The notes: a model not told the origin generated them from the letters alone. Counted from the first letter of the stretch, positions 31,129-40,308 are shown. The stretch: DNA of 64,000 nucleotides from Streptomyces spiroverticillatus (GCA_014650415.1 BMUX01000005.1:434001-498000); one strand, 5' to 3'. Numbers and translations are program-made.

Positions 31129-32361
31129 TCAGCGGCCGGCCTTGCGCTTGTTCCAGATGTCGAAGCCGACCGCCGCCAGGAGGACCAGCCCCTTGATGAC
31201 CTGCTGGTAGTCGGTGCCGATGCCGACCAGGGACATGCCGTTGTTGAGGACGCCCAGGACCAGACCGCCGATGACGGCGCCCATGACCGTGCCGACGCCG
31301 CCGCTCATCGACGCGCCGCCGATGAAGGAGGCGGCGATCGCTTCGAGTTCGAAGTTGAGGCCCGCCTGCGGGGTGCCCGCGTTGAGCCGGGCCGCGTAGA
31401 CGCAGCCCGCGAGGGCGGCCAGGACGCCCATGTTCACGAAGACCAGGAAGACGACCCGCTTGTCCTTGACGCCGGACAGCTTCGCCGCGGCCTTGTTCCC
31501 GCCGAGGGCGTAGACGTGGCGGCCGATCACCGCGTTGCGCATCACGTAACCCAGCCCGATCAGCAGCGCGCACATGATCAGCATGACGACGGGGACGCCG
31601 TGGAAGCTGGCGAGCGTGAGGGTGAAGGCGATCACCGCGGCGGCGATGGCGACGCACTTGGTGAGCCACAGGCTCCTCGGGACGACGTCCAGCTCGTACG
31701 CCGCCTGGCGCTTGCGGTCGCGCACCTCGCGCAGGAGCAGCACGGCGAGAGCCAGCGCGCCGAGGACCAGAGTCGGGTTGTGGTACTGGGTGTACGGGCC
31801 CATCTCCGGGATGAAGCCCTTGGCGATGTTCTGGAAGCCCTCGGGGAACGGGGCCAGGGACTGCCCCTCCAGGACGATCTGGGTCAGGCCCCGGAACAGC
31901 AGCATTCCGGCCAGCGTGACGATGAACGACGGGATCCCGACGTACGCGATGAAGAAGCCCTGCCAGGCGCCCGCGACCGCACCGATCAGGAGGGAGAGCG
32001 CCAGGGCGAGCACCCAGGGCATGTCCTGTTTGACCATCATCACGGCGGACATCGCGCCGACGAAGGCCACCAGCGAGCCGACCGAGAGGTCGATGTGCCC
32101 GGCGATGATGACGATCATCATGCCGATCGCCAGGATGAGGATGTAGCCGTTCTGCTGGATCAGGTTGGAGACGTTGTTGGGCAGGAGCAGCGTGCCGTCG
32201 GTCCAGATCTGGAAGAGGACGACGATGAAGAGCAGGGCGACGAGCATGCCGTACTGGCGCATGTTCGTGCGCATGCTGTCGAGGAGCGCGGTCAGAGCGG
32301 CCGGGCGTGCGGGCGGCGGCCCGGTGGGGGAGTCCTTGTGCAGGGGGGTTGCGGTGGTCAT
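31129..32361 (-). CDS. mmsB: monosaccharide ABC importer permease, MmsB/GguB/XylH type
   Basis: A 410-aa permease of the CUT2 class with about ten hydrophobic segments. Conserved motifs are IIAGHIDLSVGSLVAFVGAM, GIPSFIVTLAGMLLFRGLTQ, GRHVYALGGNKAAAKLSGV and ASFIGGASMSGGVGTVMGA. It forms the channel of the importer with the MmsA-type ATPase and ChvE-type binding protein upstream in the same operon. The GguA/GguB/ChvE trio imports several aldoses, including arabinose, galactose, xylose and glucose in characterised relatives; the specificity here is open. Confidence 0.93.
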   Translation of the reverse strand: MTTATPLHKDSPTGPPPARPAALTALLDSMRTNMRQYGMLVALLFIVVLFQIWTDGTLLLPNNVSNLIQQNGYILILAIGMMIVIIAGHIDLSVGSLVAFVGAMSAVMMVKQDMPWVLALALSLLIGAVAGAWQGFFIAYVGIPSFIVTLAGMLLFRGLTQIVLEGQSLAPFPEGFQNIAKGFIPEMGPYTQYHNPTLVLGALALAVLLLREVRDRKRQAAYELDVVPRSLWLTKCVAIAAAVIAFTLTLASFHGVPVVMLIMCALLIGLGYVMRNAVIGRHVYALGGNKAAAKLSGVKDKRVVFLVFVNMGVLAALAGCVYAARLNAGTPQAGLNFELEAIAASFIGGASMSGGVGTVMGAVIGGLVLGVLNNGMSLVGIGTDYQQVIKGLVLLAAVGFDIWNKRKAGR

Positions 32362-32451
32362 GGGGGCCTCAGCTTCGGTTCGTGGTCGTCGTCATGTGCG
32401 GCTCGCTGCCGTACGAGGCGGCCTGTGTCATGCCGTACGTGGCGGCCTGTG

Positions 32452-34029
32452 TCATGAGCGCGTCGCCGTCATGTGGCGCATCAGCGATTCCTGTGTGGCG
32501 TCCGCGCGGGCGACCTCGCCGGTCAGCCGGCCCTCGGCCATCGTGTAGATCCGGTCGCACATACCGAGGAGTTCGGGCAGTTCGGAGGAGATGAACAGGA
32601 CCGCCTTGCCCGCGGCCGCGAGCCCGTCGATCACCGTGTAGATCTCGAACTTCGCGCCGACGTCGATCCCGCGCGTCGGCTCGTCCAGGATCAGGACCTC
32701 CGGGTCGGCGTGGATCCAGCGGCTCAGCACGACCTTCTGCTGGTTGCCGCCGGACAGCCGGCCGACCTGCTCGAAGACCGTGGGGGTCTTGATGTTCATC
32801 GAGGTGCGGTAGCCCTCGGCGACCTGGCGTTCGTGGTGCTCGTCGACGACGCCGCGCCGCCGCATCCCGGGCAGGGAGGCGAGGGAGATGTTGCGGTTGA
32901 TGTTGTCGATGAGGTTGAGGCCGTACTGCTTGCGGTCCTCGGTGACGTACGCCAGACCCGCCTCGATCGCCGCCGGCACGGTGCGTACGTCGGCCTCGCG
33001 GCCCGCGACCTCGACGCGCCCGGCGACGTAACGGCCGTAGGAGCGCCCGAAGACGGACATGGCCAGCTCGGTGCGGCCCGCGCCCATCAGGCCCGCGATG
33101 CCGACGATCTCGCCCCGGCGCACGGTCAGGGAGACGTCGTCGACCACGAGGCGCTGGTGGTCCACGGGATGCCGGACGGTCCAGCCGGAGACGGTGAGCG
33201 CGGTACTGCCCGCGTCCTCGCCCGCATACGTGCTGCGCTCCGGGAAGCGGTGGTCCAGGTCGCGGCCGACCATGGAGCGGATGATCTGCTCCTCGGACAG
33301 CTCCGGCGCGGAGTCGGGGGAGTGCCGTACGGTCAGGGACTCGATGGTGCGTCCGTCGCGGAGCACCGTCACCGTGTCGGCGATCTGGCGGATCTCGCCC
33401 AGCTTGTGGGAAATGATGATGCAGGCGATGCCCTGCTCCCGCAGCTCCACGATCAGGTCCAGGAGCTTCGCGCTGTCCTCGTCGTTGAGGGCGGCCGTCG
33501 GCTCGTCGAGGATGAGCAGCTTCACCTCCTTGGCCAGCGCCTTCGCGATCTCCACCAGTTGCTGCTTGCCCACGCCGATGTCGGCGACCGGCGTCTGCGG
33601 CTTGTCGGGCAGGCCGACCCGCTTGAGCAGGGCGCTCGCCCGGCGCAGGGTGTCGTTCCAGTCGATGAACCCCTTGGTGGATCCGGTCTGTTCGTTGCCG
33701 AGGAAGATGTTCTCGGCGATGGAGAGGTAGGGGACGAGCGCCAGCTCCTGGTGGATGATCACGATGCCGTGCTGCTCGCTGGCGCGGATGTCCTTGAAGG
33801 CCACCGGCTCGCCCTCGAAGAGGATCTCGCCGTCGTAGGAGCCGTGCGGGTGCACCCCGCTCAGCACCTTCATCAGGGTCGACTTGCCGGCCCCGTTCTC
33901 GCCGCAGATCGCGTGGATCTCGGCGGGGCCGACGGTCAGGTTGACGTCGGAGAGGGCCTTGACGCCGGGGAAGGTCTTGGTGATGCCGCGCATCTCCAGC
34001 ACGGGGCGCCCCGCGGGCCGGGCGCTCAC
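32452..34029 (-). CDS. mmsA: monosaccharide ABC importer ATPase, two-NBD MmsA/GguA type
   Basis: A 525-aa protein with two fused nucleotide-binding domains. The first has Walker A GENGAGKST near residue 35 and Walker B region LLILDEPTAALN. The second has a degenerate Walker A, GLMGAGRTE, with signature RLSGGNQQK and Walker B VLILDEPTRGID, as usual in CUT2 ATPases. The start is GTG at 34029, overlapping the stop of chvE by 4 nt. Unlike the MalEFG-type importers in this window it needs no shared MsiK. A 90-bp gap separates it from the permease gene. Confidence 0.93.
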   Translation of the reverse strand: MSARPAGRPVLEMRGITKTFPGVKALSDVNLTVGPAEIHAICGENGAGKSTLMKVLSGVHPHGSYDGEILFEGEPVAFKDIRASEQHGIVIIHQELALVPYLSIAENIFLGNEQTGSTKGFIDWNDTLRRASALLKRVGLPDKPQTPVADIGVGKQQLVEIAKALAKEVKLLILDEPTAALNDEDSAKLLDLIVELREQGIACIIISHKLGEIRQIADTVTVLRDGRTIESLTVRHSPDSAPELSEEQIIRSMVGRDLDHRFPERSTYAGEDAGSTALTVSGWTVRHPVDHQRLVVDDVSLTVRRGEIVGIAGLMGAGRTELAMSVFGRSYGRYVAGRVEVAGREADVRTVPAAIEAGLAYVTEDRKQYGLNLIDNINRNISLASLPGMRRRGVVDEHHERQVAEGYRTSMNIKTPTVFEQVGRLSGGNQQKVVLSRWIHADPEVLILDEPTRGIDVGAKFEIYTVIDGLAAAGKAVLFISSELPELLGMCDRIYTMAEGRLTGEVARADATQESLMRHMTATRS

Positions 34030-35135
34030 TTCAGCTGTCCCGCAGTGAAGTACCCCTCGTCGACGAGGAGCTGGGTGTTCGACTTGTCGATGCTGACTGG
34101 CTTCAGCAGGTACGACGGCACGGTCTTCTTGCCGTTGTTGTAGTCGGTGGTGTTGTTGACCTGCGGCTTCTTGCCGTTCAGTACGGCGTCGCCCATGGCC
34201 ACCGCCTGTGCGGCCAGCTTGCGGGTGTCCTTGAAGACGGTCTGCGTCTGCTCGCCGCCGATGACGGACTTCACGGAGGCCAGCTCCGCGTCCTGCCCGG
34301 TGATGACCGGCAGCGGCTGCGCCTTGGAACCGTAACCCGCGCTCTTCAGGGCGGAGATGATGCCGATCGAGATGCCGTCGTACGGGGAGAGGACCGCGTC
34401 CACCCGCTGCTCGCCGTAGTTCTTGCTGATCAGGTCGTCCATCCGCTTCTGCGCGGTGCCGCCGTCCCAGCCCAGGGTGGTGGCCTGGTTCATCTTGGTC
34501 TGTCCGCTGCGGACCACGAGCTGGCCGCTCGCCAGGTAGGGCTGGAGGGCCTTCATCGCGCCGCCCCAGAAGTACTTGGTGTTGTTGTCGTCGGGCGAGC
34601 CCGCGAACAGCTCGATGCTGTGCTTGGCGCCGTTCTTCGACGGCTCGCCCAGCTTCAGCTTCTCGACGAGGTACTTGCCCTGGAGCTCGCCGACCCGCGC
34701 GTTGTCGAAGGACGCGTAGTAGTCGACGTACGGAGAGCCCAGGATGAGCCGGTCGTAACTGATCACCGGGATGCCCGCGTCGTGTGCGCGCTGGAGGACC
34801 TCGGTGAGTGCGGAGCCGTCGACCGCGGCGATCACCAGGAGCTTGCGCCCCTTGGTGATCATGTTCTCGATCTGGGCGATCTGGTTCTCGGCCTTGTTGT
34901 CGCCGTACTGGAGGTCGGTCTGGTAGCCGGCCTTCTGGAACTGCTTCGCCATGTTCTGGCCGTCGGCGATCCAGCGCTCGGACGCCTTGGTGGGCATCGC
35001 GAGCCCGATCGTGCCGCCCTTGCCGGTCTCCGGCTTGTAGCGGCTGCCGCCCCGGGCCTCCTGACCGCAGGCGGTGAGGGAGGCGACGAGGAGGGCGGTG
35101 AGGGCGAGAGAGGTGGTCAGGGTGCGGGTACGCAT
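34026..35135 (-). CDS. chvE: ChvE-type monosaccharide-binding lipoprotein
   Basis: A 369-aa periplasmic-binding-protein family 2 (CUT2) lipoprotein. The signal peptide ends in lipobox SLTAC with Cys23. The mature part shows IGLAMPTKASERWIADGQNM, IAAVDGSALTEVL, PVISYDRLI and VITGQDAELASVKSVIGGEQ, diagnostic of the ChvE multiple-sugar group. Expressed upstream of the MmsA/MmsB genes. It follows the TIM-barrel-like gene by 3 bp, so all four share the promoter at about 36114-36150 with the GTTCGGCATGTCGAAC operator. Confidence 0.93.
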   Translation of the reverse strand: MRTRTLTTSLALTALLVASLTACGQEARGGSRYKPETGKGGTIGLAMPTKASERWIADGQNMAKQFQKAGYQTDLQYGDNKAENQIAQIENMITKGRKLLVIAAVDGSALTEVLQRAHDAGIPVISYDRLILGSPYVDYYASFDNARVGELQGKYLVEKLKLGEPSKNGAKHSIELFAGSPDDNNTKYFWGGAMKALQPYLASGQLVVRSGQTKMNQATTLGWDGGTAQKRMDDLISKNYGEQRVDAVLSPYDGISIGIISALKSAGYGSKAQPLPVITGQDAELASVKSVIGGEQTQTVFKDTRKLAAQAVAMGDAVLNGKKPQVNNTTDYNNGKKTVPSYLLKPVSIDKSNTQLLVDEGYFTAGQLK

Positions 35136-35138
35136 GGG

Positions 35139-36113
35139 TCAGTGCCCTTCCGGGGTGGGGAAGCGGTTCAGCGGTCCCGGCAGCCGTGCGCCCAGCGGCG
35201 ACATCCCGCCGTCGGCGCCGTGCCGGGCCAGCAGGTCGAGCACCAGCCGCCCGCGCCGGACGCGTTCGCGCGCCGAGGCGAGCGCGGTGTCCCGCAGCTG
35301 CGCGCCGTACGGGTAGATGCCGGGGGAGCGGCTGAGCCCGAACTTCAGGTAGAGCGGGGCCCCGCGCCGGATCAGCTCGGCCACCTCGTACATCCGGATG
35401 TAGCCGCCGAGGTCGTCCGGCGCCTCCACGTACATGTCCATCGGCGCGCCGCTGACCCGGCGGATCTCGGTGAGGTGGTCGAGGGTGAGGTCGGAGGGGA
35501 CGTTGAGGGAGTCCGCACCGAGCTGTTCGTAGACCGCGTACGAAGCCGGATTGACCGGGCCGGTCAGCGCGGACAGCTTGAAGGTGACGTCGGCCGGGAG
35601 GATCCCCGCCGCGCGCATCCGGTGCAGGCTCCACAGCACGCCCTCGTCGGCGACGAGCAGACAGCGCACCCCCAGCTCCGTTGCCCGTACGGCGTCCTCG
35701 ACGCACCCGGCGAGCGCGTCGTGACCCCGGGCGCGCAGCCCGCCGCCGCCGGAGTCGGTGCGGGTGGAGCCGCCGATGTCCCAGGTGCCGCGCGGCCCGG
35801 TGAACAGGCAGAGCTCGATGCCGCGTGCCGCGCACGCCTCGACCATCTCGGTGATCTCGGCATCGGTGAGCATCCAGATGCCGGAGCCCTGGCTGATCCG
35901 GTGTACCGGAACGCCGAGTTCGGCGCTCTCCTTCAGTACGACGGCGAGCGCTTCGGGACCCTCGACCGAGGGGATCTCGGTGCGCCAGGTGCCGCCGTCG
36001 GGGAAGGTGTGGGCGGAGGTGTCGGTGGGGTCGGTGTCGGGGAAGGGGTGGCCGATCCGGGTGAGGGCGTCGATGCCGGGGCGGCGGGGGGAGGTGGTGG
36101 GTGCAGGGGGCAT
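35139..36113 (-). CDS. uncharacterised TIM-barrel-like protein (U32 peptidase-like), first gene of sugar importer operon
   Basis: A 324-aa soluble protein starting at ATG 36113 with GGAG upstream; an upstream in-frame extension runs through the operator and was rejected. The sequence alternates strand and helix in a barrel-like way: VPVHRISQGSGIWMLTDAEI, ARGIELCLFTGPRGTWDIGG, LGVRCLLVADEGVLWSLHRM, TFKLSALTGPVNPASYAVYE, GADSLNVPSDLTLDHLTEIR, MDMYVEAPDDLGGYIRMYEV and ELIRRGAPLYLKFGLSRS. Some database members of such families are labelled U32 peptidase-like, but no protease motif is obvious. Being cotranscribed with a monosaccharide importer, under the operator shared with the sugar-acid enzymes, suggests a catabolic enzyme. 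Function unknown. Confidence 0.6.
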   Translation of the reverse strand: MPPAPTTSPRRPGIDALTRIGHPFPDTDPTDTSAHTFPDGGTWRTEIPSVEGPEALAVVLKESAELGVPVHRISQGSGIWMLTDAEITEMVEACAARGIELCLFTGPRGTWDIGGSTRTDSGGGGLRARGHDALAGCVEDAVRATELGVRCLLVADEGVLWSLHRMRAAGILPADVTFKLSALTGPVNPASYAVYEQLGADSLNVPSDLTLDHLTEIRRVSGAPMDMYVEAPDDLGGYIRMYEVAELIRRGAPLYLKFGLSRSPGIYPYGAQLRDTALASARERVRRGRLVLDLLARHGADGGMSPLGARLPGPLNRFPTPEGH

Positions 36114-36130
36114 GATTCTCCGTAAAGAGC

Positions 36131-36146
36131 GTTCGGCATGTCGAAC
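36131..36146. promoter_or_regulatory. sugar-regulon operator GTTCGGCATGTCGAAC
   Basis: Matches the perfect palindrome at 41968-41983 in 15 of 16 positions. It sits 18 bp upstream of the start of the TIM-barrel-like gene and so should control the whole chvE-mmsA-mmsB operon. It lies in the 139-bp gap before the alcohol dehydrogenase gene's 3' end. Confidence 0.75.
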
Positions 36147-36252
36147 ATTGGTCGGTTGTGTGGTCATGCGGTGCTGAGGATGTGAATGAGGTGTCGCTCG
36201 GGAGCGGAGCGTGTGCGATACGGACCTGCCAGGCACCCCGTACCGCCGCGCG

Positions 36253-37263
36253 CTAAGGCCGCAGCAGCACCTTCCCGGTCGCGGGGTCGCCCCCGCCCAC
36301 CAGCGCGATCGCCTCCGCGAACCGCTCCAGCGGGAACTCGTGCGTGATCAGCGGCGCCGGGTCGATCAGCCCGAGCCGGAACGCCCGCACCGCGTCCGAC
36401 CATGCCGAGGACGGCGCCCCGAAGACACTGCGCACCTCCAGCTGGCTGAGCGAGAGGTGCACCGGGTCGATCCCCGCCGCACCCGGCGCGAACATCCCGG
36501 TCAGCACCACCCGCCCGCCCCGACGCGCCAGCAGGCAGGACTCGGCGGCGGTGGTCGGTGCGCCGGCGGTCTCGACCACCAGGTCGAAGTGCCCGTACGC
36601 CGAACGCGCCTCGTCCGGCGTCAGTGCCTCCACCGCGCCGAACCGCCGGGCCTGCTCCCCGCGCGACGCCCGGGGGTCGATCACCACCAGCTCGGCGGGC
36701 GTGGACGCCGCGAGCAGTTGTACGGCGAGCAGCCCGAGGGTGCCCGCGCCCACCACCGCGATCCGCTCGCCGGGGCTCGGCCGTCCGGCCCGTACCGCCG
36801 CCGCGACGACGGCGGCGGGCTCCAGCAGGGCCGCCGCGCGCAGATCGGCGTCGTCCTCCAGCAGGTGCAACAGCCGTGCGGGCACCGTCACGCAGTCCGC
36901 GAAGGCCCCCGGCTCGGTGAAGCCGGTCTCCGCGTACCCGCCGGTGCACAGGCTTGTCTCGCCGCACCGGCAGCGCTCGCACGTACCGCAGGCCCGGAAC
37001 CCCTCGGCCACCGTCCTGCGCCCGACCAGCGCCGGGTCCACACCCGGTCCTACCGCCGCCACCGTGCCGGACCACTCGTGGCCCGGGACCAGCGGATACC
37101 GCACGTAGCCGGGGTCGCGGTGGCCGTCGTACACCTCGCGGTCACTCATGCAGATCCCGGCGGCGGCCACCTCGACGAGCACCTCACCGGGGCCCGGGAC
37201 GGTCACCTCGCCCTCGATCAGGCGATGCTCACCGGGGCGGTCGATGACGATCGAGCGGCTCAC
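36253..37263 (-). CDS. zinc-dependent alcohol/sugar dehydrogenase, MDR superfamily
   Basis: A 336-aa medium-chain dehydrogenase. The catalytic zinc site is C49 region (AAGICMSDREVYDGH) and PGHEWSG. The structural zinc motif is CGTCERCRCGETSLC with four Cys, and the NAD(P) fold is VVGAGTLGLLAVQLL. This layout fits polyol or sugar dehydrogenases. Its GTG start overlaps the stop of the enolase-superfamily dehydratase by 4 nt, so it acts in the same pathway, probably oxidising the aldose or a keto/hydroxy intermediate; the exact step is inference. Confidence 0.85.
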   Translation of the reverse strand: MSRSIVIDRPGEHRLIEGEVTVPGPGEVLVEVAAAGICMSDREVYDGHRDPGYVRYPLVPGHEWSGTVAAVGPGVDPALVGRRTVAEGFRACGTCERCRCGETSLCTGGYAETGFTEPGAFADCVTVPARLLHLLEDDADLRAAALLEPAAVVAAAVRAGRPSPGERIAVVGAGTLGLLAVQLLAASTPAELVVIDPRASRGEQARRFGAVEALTPDEARSAYGHFDLVVETAGAPTTAAESCLLARRGGRVVLTGMFAPGAAGIDPVHLSLSQLEVRSVFGAPSSAWSDAVRAFRLGLIDPAPLITHEFPLERFAEAIALVGGGDPATGKVLLRP

Positions 37264-38414
37264 TTCGGGGCCCTCTTCTCCCAGCCCTCGGCCCACAGGT
37301 CGAACCGCGCCTGCTGCTGCGGGAATTCGGCGGCAGCCTCGATGTCCAGCTCCACGCCGAGCCCCGGAGCATAGGAGATCTCGAAGCAGCCCGTCTCCGG
37401 GTCCACCTGCGGGGCGCCCTTGACGACCTTCTTGATCTCCGCGTCAGCGAAGTCGTTGAAGTGCTCCAGGATCTTGAAGTTCGGGGTGGAGAAGCCGACT
37501 TGGAGGGAGGCGGCGGTGAGGACCGGGCCGCCGACGTTGTGCGGGGCGATCAGTGTGTAGTGCGTCTCGGCGGTCGCGGCGAGCTTGCGGGTCTCCGCGA
37601 TGCCGCCGATGTGGCCCAGGTCCGGCTGGATGATGTCGGCGGCCTGCGACTCGAACAGCTCGCGGAACTCGATCCGGTCGTGGATGCGCTCGCCCGTCGC
37701 GATCGGCATGTCGACCTTCGCGGCGACCTTCTCCAGCGCCTTGAGGTTCTCCGGCGGCACCGGCTCCTCCAGCCACGCGGGACGGAAGGGGGCCATCTCC
37801 TTGGCGAGGCGCACCGCAGTGGAGGGGCTGAAGCGGCCGTGCATCTCCAGCATGAGTTCGGCGTCCGGGCCGATCGCGTCCCGCACCGCCTCGATCAGCG
37901 AGACCGCGTACCGGCTCTGCTCGGCGTCGAGTTCGAAGTGCCCGGTCCCGAACGGGTCGATCTTCAGGGCGCGGTAGCCGCGCTCCATCACCCCGCGGGC
38001 CGCCTTGTGGTACGCCTCCGGGGTGCGCTCGGTGGTGTACCAGCCGTTGGCGTACGCCTTGACGCGGTCGGTGACCTTTCCGCCGAGCAACTGCCAGACC
38101 GGGACGCCGAGGGCCTTGCCCTTGATGTCCCAGCAGGCCATCTCGACGCACGCGATGCCGGACATGACGATCTCGCCGGCCCGCCCGTAGTCGCCGTACT
38201 TCATCCGGCGCACCAGGGCCTCGGTGTCGAAGGGGTCGGTGCCTACGATGTGGTGGGCGGCGGCCTCGTTCAGATAGCCGATCAGCGCGTCGGTGTGCCC
38301 GAGCATCCGGGTCTCGCCGACGCCGGTCAGTCCCTCGTCTGTGTGCACGCCGACGTAGGTGAGGTTGCGCCAGGGGGTCCCGACGACATGGGTGGTAATG
38401 CCCGTGATGCGCAC
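37260..38414 (-). CDS. enolase-superfamily sugar-acid dehydratase (galactonate/arabinonate dehydratase-like)
   Basis: A 384-aa enzyme. The catalytic residues are K151 (ALKIDPFG), E190 and H192 (LEMHGRFSP), E216 (WLEEP), E242 (TGERI) and H292 (APHNVGGPV). The acidic-x-His pair on the third strand marks the D-galactonate/gluconate/mannonate-dehydratase branch, which converts aldonates to 2-keto-3-deoxy acids. The start is GTG at 38414 with AGAAGGAG 8 nt upstream; the longer frame to 38471 runs into the operator region and was rejected. Coupled to the zinc dehydrogenase and divergent from the IclR/lactonase operon. The sugar is not determined; anhydro-galactonate cycloisomerases are also related. 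Confidence 0.83.
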   Translation of the reverse strand: MRITGITTHVVGTPWRNLTYVGVHTDEGLTGVGETRMLGHTDALIGYLNEAAAHHIVGTDPFDTEALVRRMKYGDYGRAGEIVMSGIACVEMACWDIKGKALGVPVWQLLGGKVTDRVKAYANGWYTTERTPEAYHKAARGVMERGYRALKIDPFGTGHFELDAEQSRYAVSLIEAVRDAIGPDAELMLEMHGRFSPSTAVRLAKEMAPFRPAWLEEPVPPENLKALEKVAAKVDMPIATGERIHDRIEFRELFESQAADIIQPDLGHIGGIAETRKLAATAETHYTLIAPHNVGGPVLTAASLQVGFSTPNFKILEHFNDFADAEIKKVVKGAPQVDPETGCFEISYAPGLGVELDIEAAAEFPQQQARFDLWAEGWEKRAPK

Positions 38415-38454
38415 GGAAGTTGCTCCTTCTGAGCGGGGGTGGGGCTTGGTGGGT

Positions 38455-38614
38455 GTTCGATATTTCGACACACGTTCGAAATCGTGGCGTGACCGTAGTC
38501 AGGGGCCCGGAGAAGTGTCAATGGCTGTCACACGGATCCCCGAGACCTCCGGAGGTTCCTCGCCCATTGCCCACCGCAGCCGCTCAGGGCTAATCTGCGT
38601 TCGTCATACCGGTC
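38455..38614. promoter_or_regulatory. divergent control region with degenerate sugar-regulon palindromes
   Basis: The 259-bp region 38415-38673 between the dehydratase operon and iclR holds GTTCGATATTTCGACA (38455-38470), followed by a GTTCGA half-site at 38474. A weaker GTTCGTCATACCGGTC lies at 38599-38614, nearer the iclR start. All are variants of GTTCGACATGTCGAAC, so both directions are probably regulated by the same factor. Confidence 0.55.
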
Positions 38615-38673
38615 GACGACCGGAATCTCGAACAATCCACAACGACGGACATCAAGAGGGTGGGTGGACGGCC

Positions 38674-39447
38674 ATGGGACGCCATGTCCCCGCAGTGACC
38701 AGGGCGCTGGACATACTCGAACTGTTCCTGGAGGGCGACGGCTCGCTCTCCGCCCCCGACATCACCCGCAAGCTGGGCCTGCCCCGCACCACCGTGCACG
38801 AACTCGTCACCACGCTCGCCGCCCGCAACTACCTGGTCACCGTCCCCGAGCAGCCGGGCCGCTACCGACTGGGCGTGCGAACCTACCAGTTGGGCAGCCG
38901 GTACGCCGAGCAGCTCGACCTCGCGGCCGAGGGGCAGCAGGTCGCCCGCGAGGTGGCCGAGACCTGCGACGAGACCGTCCACGTCGCCGTGCTGGAGGAC
39001 GCCGACGTCATCTACATCGCCAAGGTCGACTCCACCCACGCGGTACGCATGGTCTCCGCCGCAGGACGCAAACTCCCCGCCCACTGCACCTCCGTGGGCA
39101 AGATGCTGCTCGCCTCCCTCCCCGAGGCGGAGCTTCGGTCCCGCATCGAGAACCGCGAACTCGTCGCGATGACGCCCCACAGCATCACCGACCCCGAGGC
39201 ACTCCAGCAGGCCCTCGCCGCCGCCCGTGCCCGGGGCCTGGCCACCGAGCACCGCGAGTCCAACCCCGACGTCAGCTGCGTCGCCGCCCCCGTCCGCGAC
39301 AGCGCGGGCCGGGTGGTCGCCGCACTGTCGGTGTCCGTCCCGATGATCCGCTGGAGCGAGGAACGCGAGGCGGAGCTGGCCGAGTTGGCCGTCAAGGGCG
39401 CCGCCGAGCTCTCCCTGCGGCTCGGCCACCGGGGGCGCCGCGCATGA
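38674..39447 (+). CDS. IclR-family transcriptional regulator
   Basis: A 257-aa regulator. The N-terminal winged helix spans about residues 5-65 (VPAVTRALDILELFLEG, SAPDITRKLGLPRTTVHELV). The C-terminal IclR ligand domain follows (HVAVLEDADVIYIAKVDSTH, GRKLPAHCTSVGKMLLASLP, RESNPDVSCVAAPVRDSAGR). Start ATG 38674 after AAGAGGG. It is cotranscribed with the SMP-30 lactonase (4-nt overlap) and divergent from the dehydratase. It is the only regulator among the sugar-acid genes and therefore the best candidate to bind the GTTCGACATGTCGAAC sites around it. Confidence 0.9.
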   Translation: MGRHVPAVTRALDILELFLEGDGSLSAPDITRKLGLPRTTVHELVTTLAARNYLVTVPEQPGRYRLGVRTYQLGSRYAEQLDLAAEGQQVAREVAETCDETVHVAVLEDADVIYIAKVDSTHAVRMVSAAGRKLPAHCTSVGKMLLASLPEAELRSRIENRELVAMTPHSITDPEALQQALAAARARGLATEHRESNPDVSCVAAPVRDSAGRVVAALSVSVPMIRWSEEREAELAELAVKGAAELSLRLGHRGRRA

Positions 39448-40301
39448 GGACACGTACACGGGTGGAGACGGCGGTACGGGAACACGCGGCACTCGGCGAG
39501 GGCCCCACCTGGGACCCGGCCGCCGGCCGGCTGATCTGGGTCGACATCCTCGGCTCCCGCGTCCACACCTACGCCCCCGGCACGGGCCGGCGCACCGTCA
39601 TGGCCACTGAGCAGCACGTGGGTGCCGCGAAGCCGACCGCCGACGGTGGACTGATCGTCAATCTGCGTGACGGCGTGGGCAGTTACGGTCCCGACGGCAG
39701 ATTTCGCTGGCTGCTGCACGATCCCGTGCCCGGCCGGCGCGGCAACGACGCGGCGGTCGCCCCGGACGGCTCCCTCTGGGCGGGCACCATGCGGTACGAC
39801 GAGGCCCCCGGCGGCGGCCACCTGGTCCGCATCGACCCCGTCACCGCCGCCGCCACGGTCCTCTTCCCCTCGGTGGCGGTCAGCAACGGCATCGGCTGGT
39901 GCCCGCTGAGCCCCCGCGTCTACTACGTCGACAGCCCCACCCGCCGCATCGACGTGTGCGACACGGAAGGTGAACTCCCCTCCGACCGACGGCTGTTCGT
40001 CGAGATCGAGCCCGGCGCCGGATTCCCCGACGGTCTCACCGTCGACGCCGAGGGCTGCGTCTGGGTCGCGCTGTGGGACGGCGGCCAGATCCGCCGCTAC
40101 ACCCCCGAAGGCCGCCTCGACCGCACGGTCCACCTCCCGGTGCCCCGCCCCACGGCCTGCGCCTTCGGCGGTCCGGACCTGCGCGACCTGTACATCACCA
40201 CCGCCCGCACCGGCCAGGACCGACCGCATCCGCAGGCGGGCTCCCTGCTCGTGCTCCCGGACGCGGGCCAGGGGCTGCCGTCCCCGTCCTACGGCGCGTA
40301 G
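39444..40301 (+). CDS. SMP-30/gluconolactonase family sugar lactonase
   Basis: A 285-aa six-bladed beta-propeller lactonase. Metal-site residues typical of the family are visible: E19 in LGEGPTWDP, the Asn of PGRRGNDAAVAPDGSLWAGT, the Asn of VSNGIGW, and the Asp of FPDGLTVDAEGCVWVALWDG. It hydrolyses aldono-lactones to aldonates, which fits between an aldose dehydrogenase and the enolase-type dehydratase of the divergent operon. The ATG overlaps the iclR stop by 4 nt. A convergent terminator hairpin follows at 40309-40343. Confidence 0.9.
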   Translation: MRTRTRVETAVREHAALGEGPTWDPAAGRLIWVDILGSRVHTYAPGTGRRTVMATEQHVGAAKPTADGGLIVNLRDGVGSYGPDGRFRWLLHDPVPGRRGNDAAVAPDGSLWAGTMRYDEAPGGGHLVRIDPVTAAATVLFPSVAVSNGIGWCPLSPRVYYVDSPTRRIDVCDTEGELPSDRRLFVEIEPGAGFPDGLTVDAEGCVWVALWDGGQIRRYTPEGRLDRTVHLPVPRPTACAFGGPDLRDLYITTARTGQDRPHPQAGSLLVLPDAGQGLPSPSYGA

Positions 40302-40308
40302 AACCTGA

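Noticed and set aside
32452..35835. A 1127-codon open frame on the - strand
   Set aside because: Everything upstream of the GTG at 34029 is a shadow of chvE and the barrel-like gene; the ATPase starts at 34029 with a 4-nt overlap.
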